A stretch of DNA of 64,000 nucleotides from Actinomycetota bacterium (GTDB lineage Bacteria > Actinomycetota > Geothermincolia > Geothermincolales > RBG-13-55-18), in the NCBI GenBank assembly GCA_028697145.1, contig JAQVFR010000002.1:87394-151393 (forward strand), in the 5' to 3' direction. The translations under genes and the position numbers were made by a program. Positions 26,849 to 35,999 of the stretch are shown here, one piece after another. The stretch's first letter is position 1. Every line of letters starts with the position of its first letter. The notes below the pieces were generated by a model. The model searched no databases and was not told the DNA's origin. It saw nothing but the letters and a program-made list of their open reading frames with translations.

Positions 26849-27808
26849 TCATCCTCTTGCCGTCAGGTCCTCTTTCTCCAGCAGCGCCTTGAGCGCGCTC
26901 AGCGCGACCTCCGCCTGCTCCAGGTCGGGACGGCGGGTGGTCAACCTCTGCAGCGCCATTCCCGGCGCTGCCAGCGCCTGCATCCAGGGGGACCTGCTGC
27001 GGTCCGCGTATTTCATTATCTCATAGGAAATGCCCGCCACCAGGGGTATGATCGCCACCCTCTCCGTGATGCGCAGCCACAGGGGGGGTTTGCCCAGGAA
27101 GGAATAGACCACCACCGTGATCACCAGGACCAGGAGCATGAAGGAGGTGCCGCAGCGCAGGTGGTCGGTACCCTCGCGCAGCGCCCACTGCGGCTCCAGG
27201 GGGTACCCGTCCTCCAGCAGGTGGATCGACTGGTGCTCCGCGCCGTGGTACTCGAAGACGCGGCGCATCTCCCGCGAGAGGGAGACCAGGAGCAGGTAGG
27301 CCACGAAGAACGCGATGCGCATCCCGCCCTCCACCAGGTTCCACAGCCACACCGGGCTGTCATGGCCGACCATGCGCGGCGCGAGCCATGTCGGCAGGGC
27401 GATGAACAGGCCTATCGTCAGGGCCAGGGCCAGGACAATGGAGACCGTCTTCTCTATCCAGCCCATGCCCTTGCCCTGACTCTCTTCCTCCAGGGCGATG
27501 TCGGCGGAGATGGAAAGAGCCCTCCACCCCAGGACCAGGCTCTCTCCCAGCACGAATATCCCCCGCAGGAGGGGCTTGTCCCAACCGGGATGTCGCACCA
27601 GGAAGGAGGTAAGTGGCTCGGCCTGGGTGTGTATGCTGCCGTCCGGCTTGCGCACTGCCAGTGCCCAGTGCCTCCGGCCGCGCATCAGGACGCCCTCTAT
27701 CACCGCCTGGCCCCCGACCCTGAGGTCGTCATCTCGGCCTGAGGGGGACGAGGCCAGGACGGGGGAGGAAATGATGGGCGGTATCCCTGTCATCTTGGCG
27801 TAAGGCAA
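26849..27808 (-). CDS. DUF1385 membrane protein
   Basis: A 319-residue protein of the DUF1385 family of unknown function. The N-terminal half has the conserved [13 protein letters not shown] and several membrane helices between about residues 75 and 220, and a histidine-rich segment [12 protein letters not shown] near residue 190 that may bind metal. The family is widespread in Gram-positive genomes between rpmE and prfA, as here. It begins 3 nt after rpmE, so it is part of the same operon. Confidence 0.88.
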   Translation of the reverse strand: MPYAKMTGIPPIISSPVLASSPSGRDDDLRVGGQAVIEGVLMRGRRHWALAVRKPDGSIHTQAEPLTSFLVRHPGWDKPLLRGIFVLGESLVLGWRALSISADIALEEESQGKGMGWIEKTVSIVLALALTIGLFIALPTWLAPRMVGHDSPVWLWNLVEGGMRIAFFVAYLLLVSLSREMRRVFEYHGAEHQSIHLLEDGYPLEPQWALREGTDHLRCGTSFMLLVLVITVVVYSFLGKPPLWLRITERVAIIPLVAGISYEIMKYADRSRSPWMQALAAPGMALQRLTTRRPDLEQAEVALSALKALLEKEDLTARG

Positions 27809-27811
27809 GAC

Positions 27812-28069
27812 CTAGTCCTGCGCTTCGGATTTCCTGCTCTTTTCCTCCGCAGACTTCCTGCGCTGGGGCCTCGCCTTGCCGTAGCGGCGCTCGAAACGCT
27901 CGACCCTGCCGCCCGTATCCACGAGCTTCTGCTTGCCCGAGTAAAACGGATGGCATTGCGAGCATATCTCCACGCGCAGCTCCGGCTTGGTGGAGCGGGT
28001 CTTGAACGTGTTACCGCAGGAGCAGGTAACCGTGGCTTCCACGTAATCCGGATGGATTCCCATCTTCAT
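27812..28069 (-). CDS. rpmE: 50S ribosomal protein L31
   Basis: An 85-residue L31 with the zinc-binding cysteines Cys16, Cys18, Cys36 and Cys39 (the C+ form) in VTCSCGNTF and [11 protein letters not shown]. The basic, low-complexity C-terminal tail of about 20 residues is longer than usual. The start MKMGIHP aligns with the family. It heads an operon with DUF1385, prfA and prmC. Confidence 0.95.
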   Translation of the reverse strand: MKMGIHPDYVEATVTCSCGNTFKTRSTKPELRVEICSQCHPFYSGKQKLVDTGGRVERFERRYGKARPQRRKSAEEKSRKSEAQD

Positions 28070-28107
28070 CTCTTATCTACCTCGACTTTCTTCCACACAA
28101 CCCTACC

Positions 28108-28113
28108 AGTATA
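28108..28113 (-). promoter_or_regulatory. -10 element upstream of rpmE
   Basis: TATACT on the minus strand, about 40 nt before the rpmE start. The -35 region (TGTTCA at 17 nt) is a weak match. Confidence 0.4.
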
Positions 28114-28215
28114 GCAACACGTATTTCCCTTGAACAGGGTCCGGGGAAGACGTCATCGGAGTAACGGCGTAGCGGGAAACCAGGCTGGAGCGGTTTCGCC
28201 GCCGCCGCCACGATT

Positions 28216-29481
28216 CTACGAGATCGGCGACCTCGCTATCTCGTTCAAGAACTCCGCGTTGTTCTTGGTATTGCGTATCTTGTCTATAAGCAGCTCGATG
28301 GCCGCGCCGGGGTCGAGGGAGTGCAGCACCCTACGGAGCTTCCAGACCACCTGCGCCTCCTCGGGCGACATGATCAGCTCCTCCTTGCGGGTCCCGGATT
28401 TGTCGATCTCTATGGCGGGGAAGATGCGCTTGTCCGCAAGCTTGCGGTCCAGGTGCAGCTCCATGTTTCCGGTCCCCTTGAACTCCTCGAAGATGACCTC
28501 GTCCATACGAGATCCGGTCTCCACCAGCGCGGTAGCCATGATGGTGAGGCTGCCTCCGTCCTCGATGTTCCTCGCCGCTCCAAAGAAACGCTTCGGCGGA
28601 TAGAGGGCGGTGGAGTCCACTCCACCGGACAGGATGCGCCCGCTGGTGGGTGTCGCCAGGTTGTAGGCTCTCGCCAGCCTGGTGATGCTGTCCAGGAGGA
28701 TGACCACGTCGTGGTTGTGTTCAACCAGTCTCTTGGCCCTCTCCAGCACCAGCTCCGCCACCTGAATGTGGTTGTCCGACGGCTGGTCGAAGGTCGAGCT
28801 GTTGACCTCGCCGTCGACCGACCGTTCCATGTCCGTGACCTCTTCGGGCCGCTCGTCCACAAGGAGCACGATCAGCTTCACCTCGGGGTTGTTGTAGGTG
28901 ATGCTGTTGGCTATCTGCTTGAGGATGGTGGTCTTCCCCGCCTTGGGGGGAGACACGATCAGGCCCCTCTGGCCTTTTCCTATCGGCGCGATGAGGTCGA
29001 TGATGCGCGGGGCGGTCACCTCGTCCGGCGTCTCCAGGCGCAGTCGCTGCAAGGGAAATAGCGGCGTCAGCTGCTCGAACTGCTTGCGGTCCCTGCATAC
29101 CTCGGGATTGTCGCTGTTCACCTTCTCGATGCGGAGCAGCGCGTTGTATTTCTCGCTGTCCTTCGGGGGGCGTACCTGCCCCGTGACCTCGTCCCCTCGC
29201 TTGAGGTGGAAACGCCTTATCTGCGAAAGGGAGACGTATATATCCTCCTCGCTGGGCAGATAGCCGCGTGTGCGCAGGAAACCGTAACCCTCGGGGAGCA
29301 CGTCCAGGATGCCGGTGCGGATGAAGAGCCCTTCGTCTTCCACCTTGCGGTTGAGGATGTTATCGATGAGCTCGTGCTTGCGCAACCCGGTTATCCCGGT
29401 AAGCCCCATCTCGCGCGCGATGCCCTGCAGGTCGACCAGGAGCTTCGATTCCAGATTGTTCCGGTCCAGCGTCTTTTCCAA
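28216..29481 (-). CDS. rho: Transcription termination factor Rho
   Basis: A Rho helicase of 421 residues. The N-terminal helical and cold-shock RNA-binding domains are followed by the ATPase core with Walker [11 protein letters not shown], Walker B in [17 protein letters not shown], and the Q-loop and R-loop of the secondary RNA site. The start is TTG at 29481 with GGAGGTGAG upstream; the ATG 60 nt earlier lacks a site. It lacks the long Arg/Asp-rich insertion seen in many actinobacterial Rho proteins. Confidence 0.96.
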   Translation of the reverse strand: MEKTLDRNNLESKLLVDLQGIAREMGLTGITGLRKHELIDNILNRKVEDEGLFIRTGILDVLPEGYGFLRTRGYLPSEEDIYVSLSQIRRFHLKRGDEVTGQVRPPKDSEKYNALLRIEKVNSDNPEVCRDRKQFEQLTPLFPLQRLRLETPDEVTAPRIIDLIAPIGKGQRGLIVSPPKAGKTTILKQIANSITYNNPEVKLIVLLVDERPEEVTDMERSVDGEVNSSTFDQPSDNHIQVAELVLERAKRLVEHNHDVVILLDSITRLARAYNLATPTSGRILSGGVDSTALYPPKRFFGAARNIEDGGSLTIMATALVETGSRMDEVIFEEFKGTGNMELHLDRKLADKRIFPAIEIDKSGTRKEELIMSPEEAQVVWKLRRVLHSLDPGAAIELLIDKIRNTKNNAEFLNEIARSPIS

Positions 29482-29518
29482 ATTCTCACCTCCTCCCCGG
29501 TGGTTCTTCGTCCTTGCC

Positions 29519-30166
29519 TCAAAGGTCTTTGATCTTTTCATAATCCTCCAGGAATCTCTTGATCCCTATGTCCGTCAGGGGATGACGAGCCATCTTCAGC
29601 ATGACGTCGTAGGGAATGGTGGCGATATGGGCTCCGGCCAGCGCCGCTTCGATCACGTGCACGGGATGGCGCAGGCTGGCCGCTATCACCCGGGTAGGGA
29701 TGGAATGGGTGTCGAAGATGTCGACTATCTCCTCCACCACGGTCATGCCCCTGTTGCCGATATCGTCCATGCGCCCAACGAAAGGGCTGACGAAAGTGGC
29801 CCCGGCCGCGGCGGCCAGCATGGCCTGGTTGGCGGAGAACACCAGGGTCACGTTGGTCCTGATACCCTCGCCCGCGAGGACGCTTACGGCCGACAGGCCT
29901 TCAGGGGTCATGGGGATCTTCACGTTTATGTTGGGAGCTATGGCCGCCAGCTCGCGGGCTTCGCGCAGCATCCCTTCCTTGTCCATGCTTATCGCTTCCG
30001 CGCTGATGGGCCCGCTGACCATCCCCGCTATCTCGACCAGGCAGTCCCGCATGCAGCGCCCCTCCTTGGACACCAGGGAAGGGTTGGTGGTCACGCCGGC
30101 CAGGATCCCCCAGCCGACTACTTCCCTGATGTGATCGACGTTCGCGGTGTCCAGAAAAAGCTTCAT
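29519..30166 (-). CDS. tal: Transaldolase (TalC/fructose-6-phosphate aldolase-like)
   Basis: A 215-residue small-type transaldolase for sedoheptulose/erythrose interconversion in the pentose phosphate pathway, or fructose-6-phosphate aldolase. The Schiff-base lysine is Lys83 in INVKIPMT, and the TTNPSL segment near residue 27 is intact. It lies between 2-phosphoglycerate kinase and rho in the same direction. Short TalC-type enzymes are mostly transaldolases, so that is the likelier activity. Confidence 0.92.
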   Translation of the reverse strand: MKLFLDTANVDHIREVVGWGILAGVTTNPSLVSKEGRCMRDCLVEIAGMVSGPISAEAISMDKEGMLREARELAAIAPNINVKIPMTPEGLSAVSVLAGEGIRTNVTLVFSANQAMLAAAAGATFVSPFVGRMDDIGNRGMTVVEEIVDIFDTHSIPTRVIAASLRHPVHVIEAALAGAHIATIPYDVMLKMARHPLTDIGIKRFLEDYEKIKDL

Positions 30167-30190
30167 ATCGATACCTCCAAATGCGGGATG

Positions 30191-31150
30191 TCAGAGGAAC
30201 TGCGCCGCTTCCTGCCCCACCTTCTCCTTCTTCGCCATCTCGTAGGCCGCGTTGATGATGTAATCCACCACCTCGGACACGGCGGCGTCGAGGTTGACGC
30301 TCTCCACCGTCTTTACCCCCGTGGCCTCAGCCAGTTGCATGATATAGTCCTGAATCCTGCGTATGTTGTCGAAATGCTCCACGTACCTCTGGAAGGGACG
30401 TGTGCCCTGCGTCTCCACCTCGCGGATATAGAAATGGCTGCGGTGCATCTTCTCGTCGGCGACCGCCACGAGCAGGGGGACGATGAGGGCGTCGGGGAAC
30501 TGCTCCGGCGCGATGAAGCCGGGGACGATGTGCGCTCCCTCGATGATGATGTGCGTCCCCTCCTTGAGGGCGCGGTTTATGATGGCGCGTACCCCCACAA
30601 GCACAGAGAGGCTCTGCTCGCGAAAACCCGCCACCACCGGATCGACGTGCGCCGGGAGCGGGTGCAGGAGCGCCGATTCCGCGTCGAAGGACGAGGTGTG
30701 GATGGTGGGCATGAGTTCGCGCGAGAAGAATGCCCGCATGACCTCCCTGATGGCGTCCGTTGACACGATGCGCACTATGCTCAGGCGGGTGGCCAGCATG
30801 GTCGCTATAGTAGATTTTCCCACGCCCGTCGATCCCCCGATGAGTATCACCAGGGGTTTGTTCATGCTGCTGAATGAGACGTACCGCCAGTAATTGACGG
30901 CGTAGTGTCCGCCTATCTTCTCGGTGAGGAAGTTGTAGATGAGCTTGCGCAGCTCGTTGGCCTGGATCTCCAGCTTGTCCTCGGAGATGAGGTATTCCTC
31001 TATGTCGGCGGCCACGTAATACGCCCTGCCCGGCGCCAGGCCGGAGGCCATGATGGCGTTGGCTGTAAGCCCCTTGGAGAAGGGAACCCGGTGGTGTTCC
31101 TCATCGAGGATGGTTATCCTCTTCTTCAGCTTTCCTTCATCGCCCGGCAT
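30191..31150 (-). CDS. pgk2: 2-phosphoglycerate kinase
   Basis: A 319-residue kinase of the methanogen 2-phosphoglycerate kinase family, which phosphorylates 2-phosphoglycerate to 2,3-diphosphoglycerate. An ATP-cone-like N-terminal region (about 20-60) precedes the P-loop GGSTGVGKST at 105-114 and a P-loop kinase fold. The start is ATG at 31150 (the frame is open to a GTG at 31180), and it overlaps the end of the cyclic-DPG synthetase by 25 nt. The pairing with that synthetase makes the function much more secure than similarity alone. Its product is the substrate of the neighbour. Confidence 0.87.
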   Translation of the reverse strand: MPGDEGKLKKRITILDEEHHRVPFSKGLTANAIMASGLAPGRAYYVAADIEEYLISEDKLEIQANELRKLIYNFLTEKIGGHYAVNYWRYVSFSSMNKPLVILIGGSTGVGKSTIATMLATRLSIVRIVSTDAIREVMRAFFSRELMPTIHTSSFDAESALLHPLPAHVDPVVAGFREQSLSVLVGVRAIINRALKEGTHIIIEGAHIVPGFIAPEQFPDALIVPLLVAVADEKMHRSHFYIREVETQGTRPFQRYVEHFDNIRRIQDYIMQLAEATGVKTVESVNLDAAVSEVVDYIINAAYEMAKKEKVGQEAAQFL

Positions 31151-32484
31151 GATCTCTCCACGACCTTGTCCCAGATGCACTCGAAAAATTTCTCCAGCAC
31201 CGTCTCTCCCGGGAGAGGTACGGGCTGGTTATGAAAGAACGCTACTTCCTTCCCGTTGGCGCGCGCGAAGCGCGTCACCACGTCCACCGCAGCCGCCTTG
31301 AGCTCGGTGAGCACTATATCAGCCCCCGCGGCCCCCTGCAGCTCCTCCTCGAGGCGCTCGCGGTCGGAAAGGCTATGGCTCCTCCCTACTACCGTGCACC
31401 CCTCCTCGTCCTCCAGGTAATCCTGCAGCAGAGTCCCCGCTTCCTCGGGAGCAGTCGAGACAAGAAAAGCTCTCCTGTCTCGGATGGGTTGCAATGGATG
31501 TGGCCTGAAAATCGTTTTCAAGACAACGATATCGCCGTTTATCCTTTTTATCCTCTCGCTGAGCTCCTGGATTTTTAGGGGAGATGCGAACGGTTCTTCA
31601 GCCATTGTAATGATAACCCCATCGGAAATCAAGAGCCGGTACGAGCCCAGGAACCCCAGGGCTTCCTCCAGGTCCTGCGCGGCGCTGATGACGCAAACCA
31701 CTGCATCGGTGGCCACGGGCGGAATGCTGGAGCCGCTGCCCTCCGTGATCACCACGCGCGCGGGGAGCGAATCCGCCAATACGGCCGCCTCGACGCAGTT
31801 GGTGACGAACGGTTCGCCGGCCATGCCTCCGCCGCAACGGCGCGAACCGACGGTCAGCACCCCAGACACAAGTGCGTCCTCGTAGTGATCGGAGGCGGCA
31901 TGCAGACCCTTAGCGAGCTCCGAGAGAAGAAACTCCTCTCCGATACCTTTCTCCTCGACGAGGTATGGCCGCGGCGGTCCGCCCCTCCCCATGGCGACGA
32001 CCACCGGCGTCCGGCCCGACCCGTCCAGATAACGCGCCATCTCCGCGGAAACCGCCGTCTTGCCGCAACGTTTTCCGGTGCCGATAACCGCGCAGGAGGG
32101 CTTGGAGAGCACCTTCTCCCGGCGCGGGGGATGAAACTCGAAGTCGCCGCCGCGGTAGGCCGCGCCGTGTGCCAGGGCCACCGCGGCCAGCCTCATCCTC
32201 AGCGCCGGGCCCAGCACGGGCAGATCGCTGAGGTCCGCGACTAGTCGCGGCCCCAATCTCCTCAACACCCCCGCCAGATCCTGCAGCGGGTCGTCGGGAT
32301 ATATCACCTCCAGCCCGCCTGAAGCCAGCTCCGTGAGGTCCTTCATCTTCTCCGTGCCGCCGATAAAATAGAGCGCGAGCGGCTCGAACCCCTCCCTGTC
32401 CTCCAGCTCGCGCAAGGCGTCGAGAGTCGTGGCGGGGTGGTGCTCCCCGTCAACGAGAAAGAGGGTCGGGATGTTCTCTCCCAT
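31126..32484 (-). CDS. cpgS: Cyclic 2,3-diphosphoglycerate synthetase
   Basis: A 452-residue protein of the cyclic 2,3-diphosphoglycerate synthetase family, which uses ATP to close 2,3-diphosphoglycerate into an intramolecular anhydride. An N-terminal domain with the start FLVDGEHHP leads to a P-loop-like GTGKRCGKT (residues 135-143), a glycine-rich GRGGPPRP (167-174), and a SRRCGGGMAGEPF segment. The start is ATG at 32484 with AAGGTGAG just upstream. It is translationally coupled to 2-phosphoglycerate kinase. The family was characterised in hyperthermophilic methanogens, where the product is a major solute; bacterial homologues are known but little studied. Confidence 0.87.
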   Translation of the reverse strand: MGENIPTLFLVDGEHHPATTLDALRELEDREGFEPLALYFIGGTEKMKDLTELASGGLEVIYPDDPLQDLAGVLRRLGPRLVADLSDLPVLGPALRMRLAAVALAHGAAYRGGDFEFHPPRREKVLSKPSCAVIGTGKRCGKTAVSAEMARYLDGSGRTPVVVAMGRGGPPRPYLVEEKGIGEEFLLSELAKGLHAASDHYEDALVSGVLTVGSRRCGGGMAGEPFVTNCVEAAVLADSLPARVVITEGSGSSIPPVATDAVVCVISAAQDLEEALGFLGSYRLLISDGVIITMAEEPFASPLKIQELSERIKRINGDIVVLKTIFRPHPLQPIRDRRAFLVSTAPEEAGTLLQDYLEDEEGCTVVGRSHSLSDRERLEEELQGAAGADIVLTELKAAAVDVVTRFARANGKEVAFFHNQPVPLPGETVLEKFFECIWDKVVERSCRAMKES

Positions 32485-32594
32485 GGACTCACCTTCACTC
32501 GATACGCACACGTGCCAGGCCCTGCCCTCGCTCCGCTCCGGCATGGCACTGGGACACTGTGTCGAATGTTACAGGGCAGACGTTAGTGTTGGTG

Positions 32595-33416
32595 TCAGAT
32601 GTCCGTGCCGATTATCTCGCGAACTACGCCGGACAGCTCGCGCTGCGTCTCGCTTACCCCCACGCCGAACTGGGCGATGACGTCGCGTCCGCCGAAGGGG
32701 TATTTGCGAAAGACCTTGACCAGGTCCTCCCTTATCTCGATGACGTTATAGCAGGGCTTGGTGTGTCCCCGCAATCGCAACGATGAGATGGTGCCGGCGT
32801 TGACCACGTACATATCCTCGAGCTTCCATACGTAGGGAACATGCTTGTGGCCGGTGAGGACGAGATCGACGCCCGAATATATCAATAGCTCGAGGACGTC
32901 TCCCGCATCGGTGACGATGTTCCGCTCCCTCCCGGTGCCGGGGACTGGCAGCAGGTGATGGTGCAGAGCGAAGATCTTGAAACCCTCGGAGTTATGGAAA
33001 TTGTTGACGATCTTGTAGTATTTCTCTCTTCCGATCTGCCCTGAATCGAGGTCGGGCTCGCTGGAATCCACTCCCATCAGGAATATGCCACCCCACTCCA
33101 TATCCTGGAAAAGGGATCCGAATAGCTCCTGGAAATGCAGGTACCCGACGTTACGGGAATCGTGGTTTCCGGGTATGACCACGATGCGTTCGCATTCCAG
33201 CCCGTCCAGGTATGTCTTGGCCGTCAGGTATTCCTGGCGAAAACCTTCGTTGGTCAGATCTCCCGTGACCACCACGATATCCGGACTCAACTCGTTTATC
33301 TCCAGTATGGTGCGGTTCATGAGATTGGCCACGAAGTGGTAGGAACCGACGTGAAAATCGGAGATGTGGGCGACCAGCAGCGGGGATTTTGATATCGGAT
33401 ATACCCTCAACGGCAT
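32595..33416 (-). CDS. Calcineurin-like metallophosphoesterase
   Basis: A 273-residue metallophosphoesterase with the full dinuclear-metal set: Asp20 and His22 (ISDFHVG), Asp53 (TGDLTN), GNHD, ALHHH and GHKH. It resembles the CpdA-type cyclic-phosphodiesterase group. It lies between the ApgM-like enzyme and the cyclic-DPG synthetase in the same direction. Hydrolysis of cyclic or linear diphosphoglycerate is a context-based guess. A good GGAGCG lies eight bases before the ATG. Confidence 0.88.
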   Translation of the reverse strand: MPLRVYPISKSPLLVAHISDFHVGSYHFVANLMNRTILEINELSPDIVVVTGDLTNEGFRQEYLTAKTYLDGLECERIVVIPGNHDSRNVGYLHFQELFGSLFQDMEWGGIFLMGVDSSEPDLDSGQIGREKYYKIVNNFHNSEGFKIFALHHHLLPVPGTGRERNIVTDAGDVLELLIYSGVDLVLTGHKHVPYVWKLEDMYVVNAGTISSLRLRGHTKPCYNVIEIREDLVKVFRKYPFGGRDVIAQFGVGVSETQRELSGVVREIIGTDI

Positions 33417-33524
33417 GTCCTGTTCGCTCCAATAAATCTCTTACTCGCGGCGCTTGAACGGGGTTCGATTCCTGTCATCGCGCGATATCCATTACCCCCT
33501 CAATATAACACAGTCCGCCGGCTA

Positions 33525-34727
33525 TTATGACCTCCGGGTGCCCTCAACGAGCAGGTCCAGAAGCTGCCAGGCGGGCAGCGCGGCGTAACTCCCGCCCGCC
33601 ACTCCCTTCTCGCTGAACGACCTCCCCCGGTCGGGAACCACGTGCGGGTAATAGACGGCGAAGGGAACGGGGTCGGCCACGTGCGTGCGTACCTCGAGTG
33701 GGGTGAAATGGTCGGGCATGAGCAGGAAGGCGAACTCCTCGCCACTGCGAACCGTCTCGTCCAGAAAGGCGCCCACGATCTGGGCGTCGAAGTTCTCCAG
33801 CGCCTCGACTTTTGCCTCCCAGTCGCCCTCGTGCCCCGCTTCGTCCGGAGCTTCGACGTGCACGTAGACCAGGTCGGAGAAGCGCAGGCTCTCCAGCGCG
33901 TAACGGGCTTTAGCCGCGTAATCGGTGTCGTAATAGCCGGTCGCGCCGGGCACCTCCACCACTTCCATGCCGGCCAGCATACCCAGCCCTTTGATGAGAT
34001 CGACCGCGGTTATGATCGCGCCCGCCAGGCCATACCTGTCCTTCATGGCGGGGAGCTCCGGCAGCCTGCCCTGGCCCCAGGGCCAGATCATGTTCGCGGG
34101 CCGCAGTCCCTTTTCCTCCCTGCGCCGGTTCACGTCGTGATCCGCCAGCAGGCGCCGCGATACGCGCATCAGGGCTGTAATCCTCTCCGCGTTTGGTCCC
34201 CGGGGCCTGACCTCCTCGATCATGCGTCCCACCACGTCATGGGGAGGGGTACAGCGATCCTCCAGGAATTTCAAGCCCTTGAGGACCAGGAGGTGGCGGT
34301 AACCGATCCCGGGGTAGAATGCGGTGTATTCATCCTCCAGTTTTTCGCGCAGGACCCTTACGAGCATCGCGGCCTCCGCCGTGCTGATATGGCCGGCGCT
34401 GTAATCGAGAAGGACTCCGCCGCTCTCGGTGACCAGGTTGCAGCGGAACGCAACGTCGTCGGGACCCAACGCCACGCCCATGCTCACTGCCTCCAGGGGG
34501 CCACGCCCCGTGTAATACCTTTGGGGGTCGTAGCCAAGGATGGAATAGTTGGCCACGTCGCTCCCGGCCGCCATGCCCTCCGGGATGGTCAGGGCGGTGC
34601 CGCATACGCCCTCCCTGGTCAGGAAATCCATGTTCGGTGTACGCGCAGCCTCCAGGGGAGTAGAACCGCCGCGCTCGCTGACGGCGTAATCGGCGGCGCC
34701 GTCCGGCACCAGAACAACGTACTTCAT
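33525..34727 (-). CDS. ApgM-family enzyme: phosphoglycerate mutase or replacement homoserine kinase
   Basis: A 400-residue member of the archaeal cofactor-independent phosphoglycerate mutase family (alkaline-phosphatase superfamily). Metal residues appear in VLVPDGAAD (Asp9) and the likely nucleophile is Ser56 in AAGSDVANYS. The ATG at 34727 has GAGGAG eight bases upstream. It sits where thrB is in the actinobacterial hom-thrC-thrB-rho order, and the same family in such loci has been proposed to be a homoserine kinase. It is also next to the cyclic-DPG genes, which need 2-phosphoglycerate. Both roles fit; sequence does not decide. Confidence 0.88.
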   Translation of the reverse strand: MKYVVLVPDGAADYAVSERGGSTPLEAARTPNMDFLTREGVCGTALTIPEGMAAGSDVANYSILGYDPQRYYTGRGPLEAVSMGVALGPDDVAFRCNLVTESGGVLLDYSAGHISTAEAAMLVRVLREKLEDEYTAFYPGIGYRHLLVLKGLKFLEDRCTPPHDVVGRMIEEVRPRGPNAERITALMRVSRRLLADHDVNRRREEKGLRPANMIWPWGQGRLPELPAMKDRYGLAGAIITAVDLIKGLGMLAGMEVVEVPGATGYYDTDYAAKARYALESLRFSDLVYVHVEAPDEAGHEGDWEAKVEALENFDAQIVGAFLDETVRSGEEFAFLLMPDHFTPLEVRTHVADPVPFAVYYPHVVPDRGRSFSEKGVAGGSYAALPAWQLLDLLVEGTRRS

Positions 34728-34864
34728 CCCCACCACTCCTCGTCTCTCATCTGAGCGCCCTCGCGTAAGACCGGCCCGGCGAAACGCATGGTGCCGTCAC
34801 GTCTCACACCGCGAGGCGGAAGCTCGATGCGACCGCGAACGGGGCCGGAATACGCGCCCCGCCT

Positions 34865-35920
34865 TCAGAGCCCCAGCATCTCCAGTATCGTATCCATGTG
34901 CGGCGGTACGGCCCGCGGCTCCTCCACGCACCTCACCGCCAGGTCCGGGTCCTTGAGGCCGTGACCGGTGAGGACGCAGACCACCAGCGATCCCCGGGCC
35001 AGCTCCCCTCGCCGGAAGGACTTGTAAAGCCCGGCCACCGAGGCCGCGGAGGCCGGCTCCACGAAGATGCCTTCGCTTTCGGCCAGCAGGCGGTAGGCAT
35101 CCAGGATCTCGTCGTCGGAAACCATGTCGATGCTCCCCCGCGATTCCTCGGCGGCGCGCACCGCCCTCTCCCAGCTCGCCGGGTTACCTATGCGGATCGC
35201 CGTGGCCAGTGTCTCGGGGTTCTCCACGACATGCCCCCGCACTATGGGGGCCGCTCCTTCCGCCTGCCATCCCATCATGCGGGGGAGGGAACCGATCCTG
35301 CCGGCCTCGTGATATTCTCGGTACCCCTTCCAGTAAGCGGTTATATTGCCGGCATTGCCTACTGGTATGAAGTGATAGTCGGGGGCCCGTCCGAGCGCGT
35401 CGCATATCTCGAAAGCCCCGGTTTTCTGCCCCTCGATACGATAGGGGTTGAGGGAATTGACCAGCACTATGGGATGGTCATCGCTTATCTTTCGCACCAG
35501 CTTCAGCGCCTGGTCGAAGTTGCCGTCCACGGCGATGACCTTCGCGCCGTGGATCAATGCCTGCGCCAGCTTCCCCAGGGCGATGGCCTTGCTCGGTATG
35601 AGCACGGCGCAGTCGATGCCGGCGCGCGCCGCATAGGCCGCGGCGGAGGCGCTGGTGTTGCCCGTGGAGGCGCAGATGACCGCCTTTGCCCCTTCCTCCA
35701 GGGCCTTGGAGAGGGCCATGGTCATACCCCGGTCTTTGAAGGAACCCGTGGGGTTGAGGCCCTCGTACTTGAGAAAGACCGTCAAGCCAAGCTGCCCGCT
35801 TATGCAGGGGGCTTCCACCAGCGGGGTGTTTCCCTCCAGCAGGGTGACCACGGGCATGCCCTCGTCAACCGGGAGATACTCCCGGTATGCCTCTATCACG
35901 CCTTTCCATGCGCTGCTCAA
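34865..35920 (-). CDS. thrC: Threonine synthase
   Basis: A 351-residue PLP-dependent threonine synthase that converts O-phosphohomoserine to threonine. The Schiff-base lysine is Lys62 in PTGSFKDRG, and the PLP phosphate loop [10 protein letters not shown] is present. It is the short form without the long N-terminal extension. It lies directly downstream of hom and upstream of the ApgM-like gene. Confidence 0.94.
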   Translation of the reverse strand: MSSAWKGVIEAYREYLPVDEGMPVVTLLEGNTPLVEAPCISGQLGLTVFLKYEGLNPTGSFKDRGMTMALSKALEEGAKAVICASTGNTSASAAAYAARAGIDCAVLIPSKAIALGKLAQALIHGAKVIAVDGNFDQALKLVRKISDDHPIVLVNSLNPYRIEGQKTGAFEICDALGRAPDYHFIPVGNAGNITAYWKGYREYHEAGRIGSLPRMMGWQAEGAAPIVRGHVVENPETLATAIRIGNPASWERAVRAAEESRGSIDMVSDDEILDAYRLLAESEGIFVEPASAASVAGLYKSFRRGELARGSLVVCVLTGHGLKDPDLAVRCVEEPRAVPPHMDTILEMLGL

Positions 35921-35999
35921 TACATGCCTCCCTTACTGGACGACGACATCTCCTCCGCCTTCCCACTGGAGGGCTCGGTGCGCGCGGCCGCGGGGTCCC

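Noticed and set aside
33455-33480. A tRNA T-arm-like sequence with GGTTCGATTCC
   Set aside because: The loop would have eight bases, and no D-arm, anticodon arm or matching acceptor stem is found around it.
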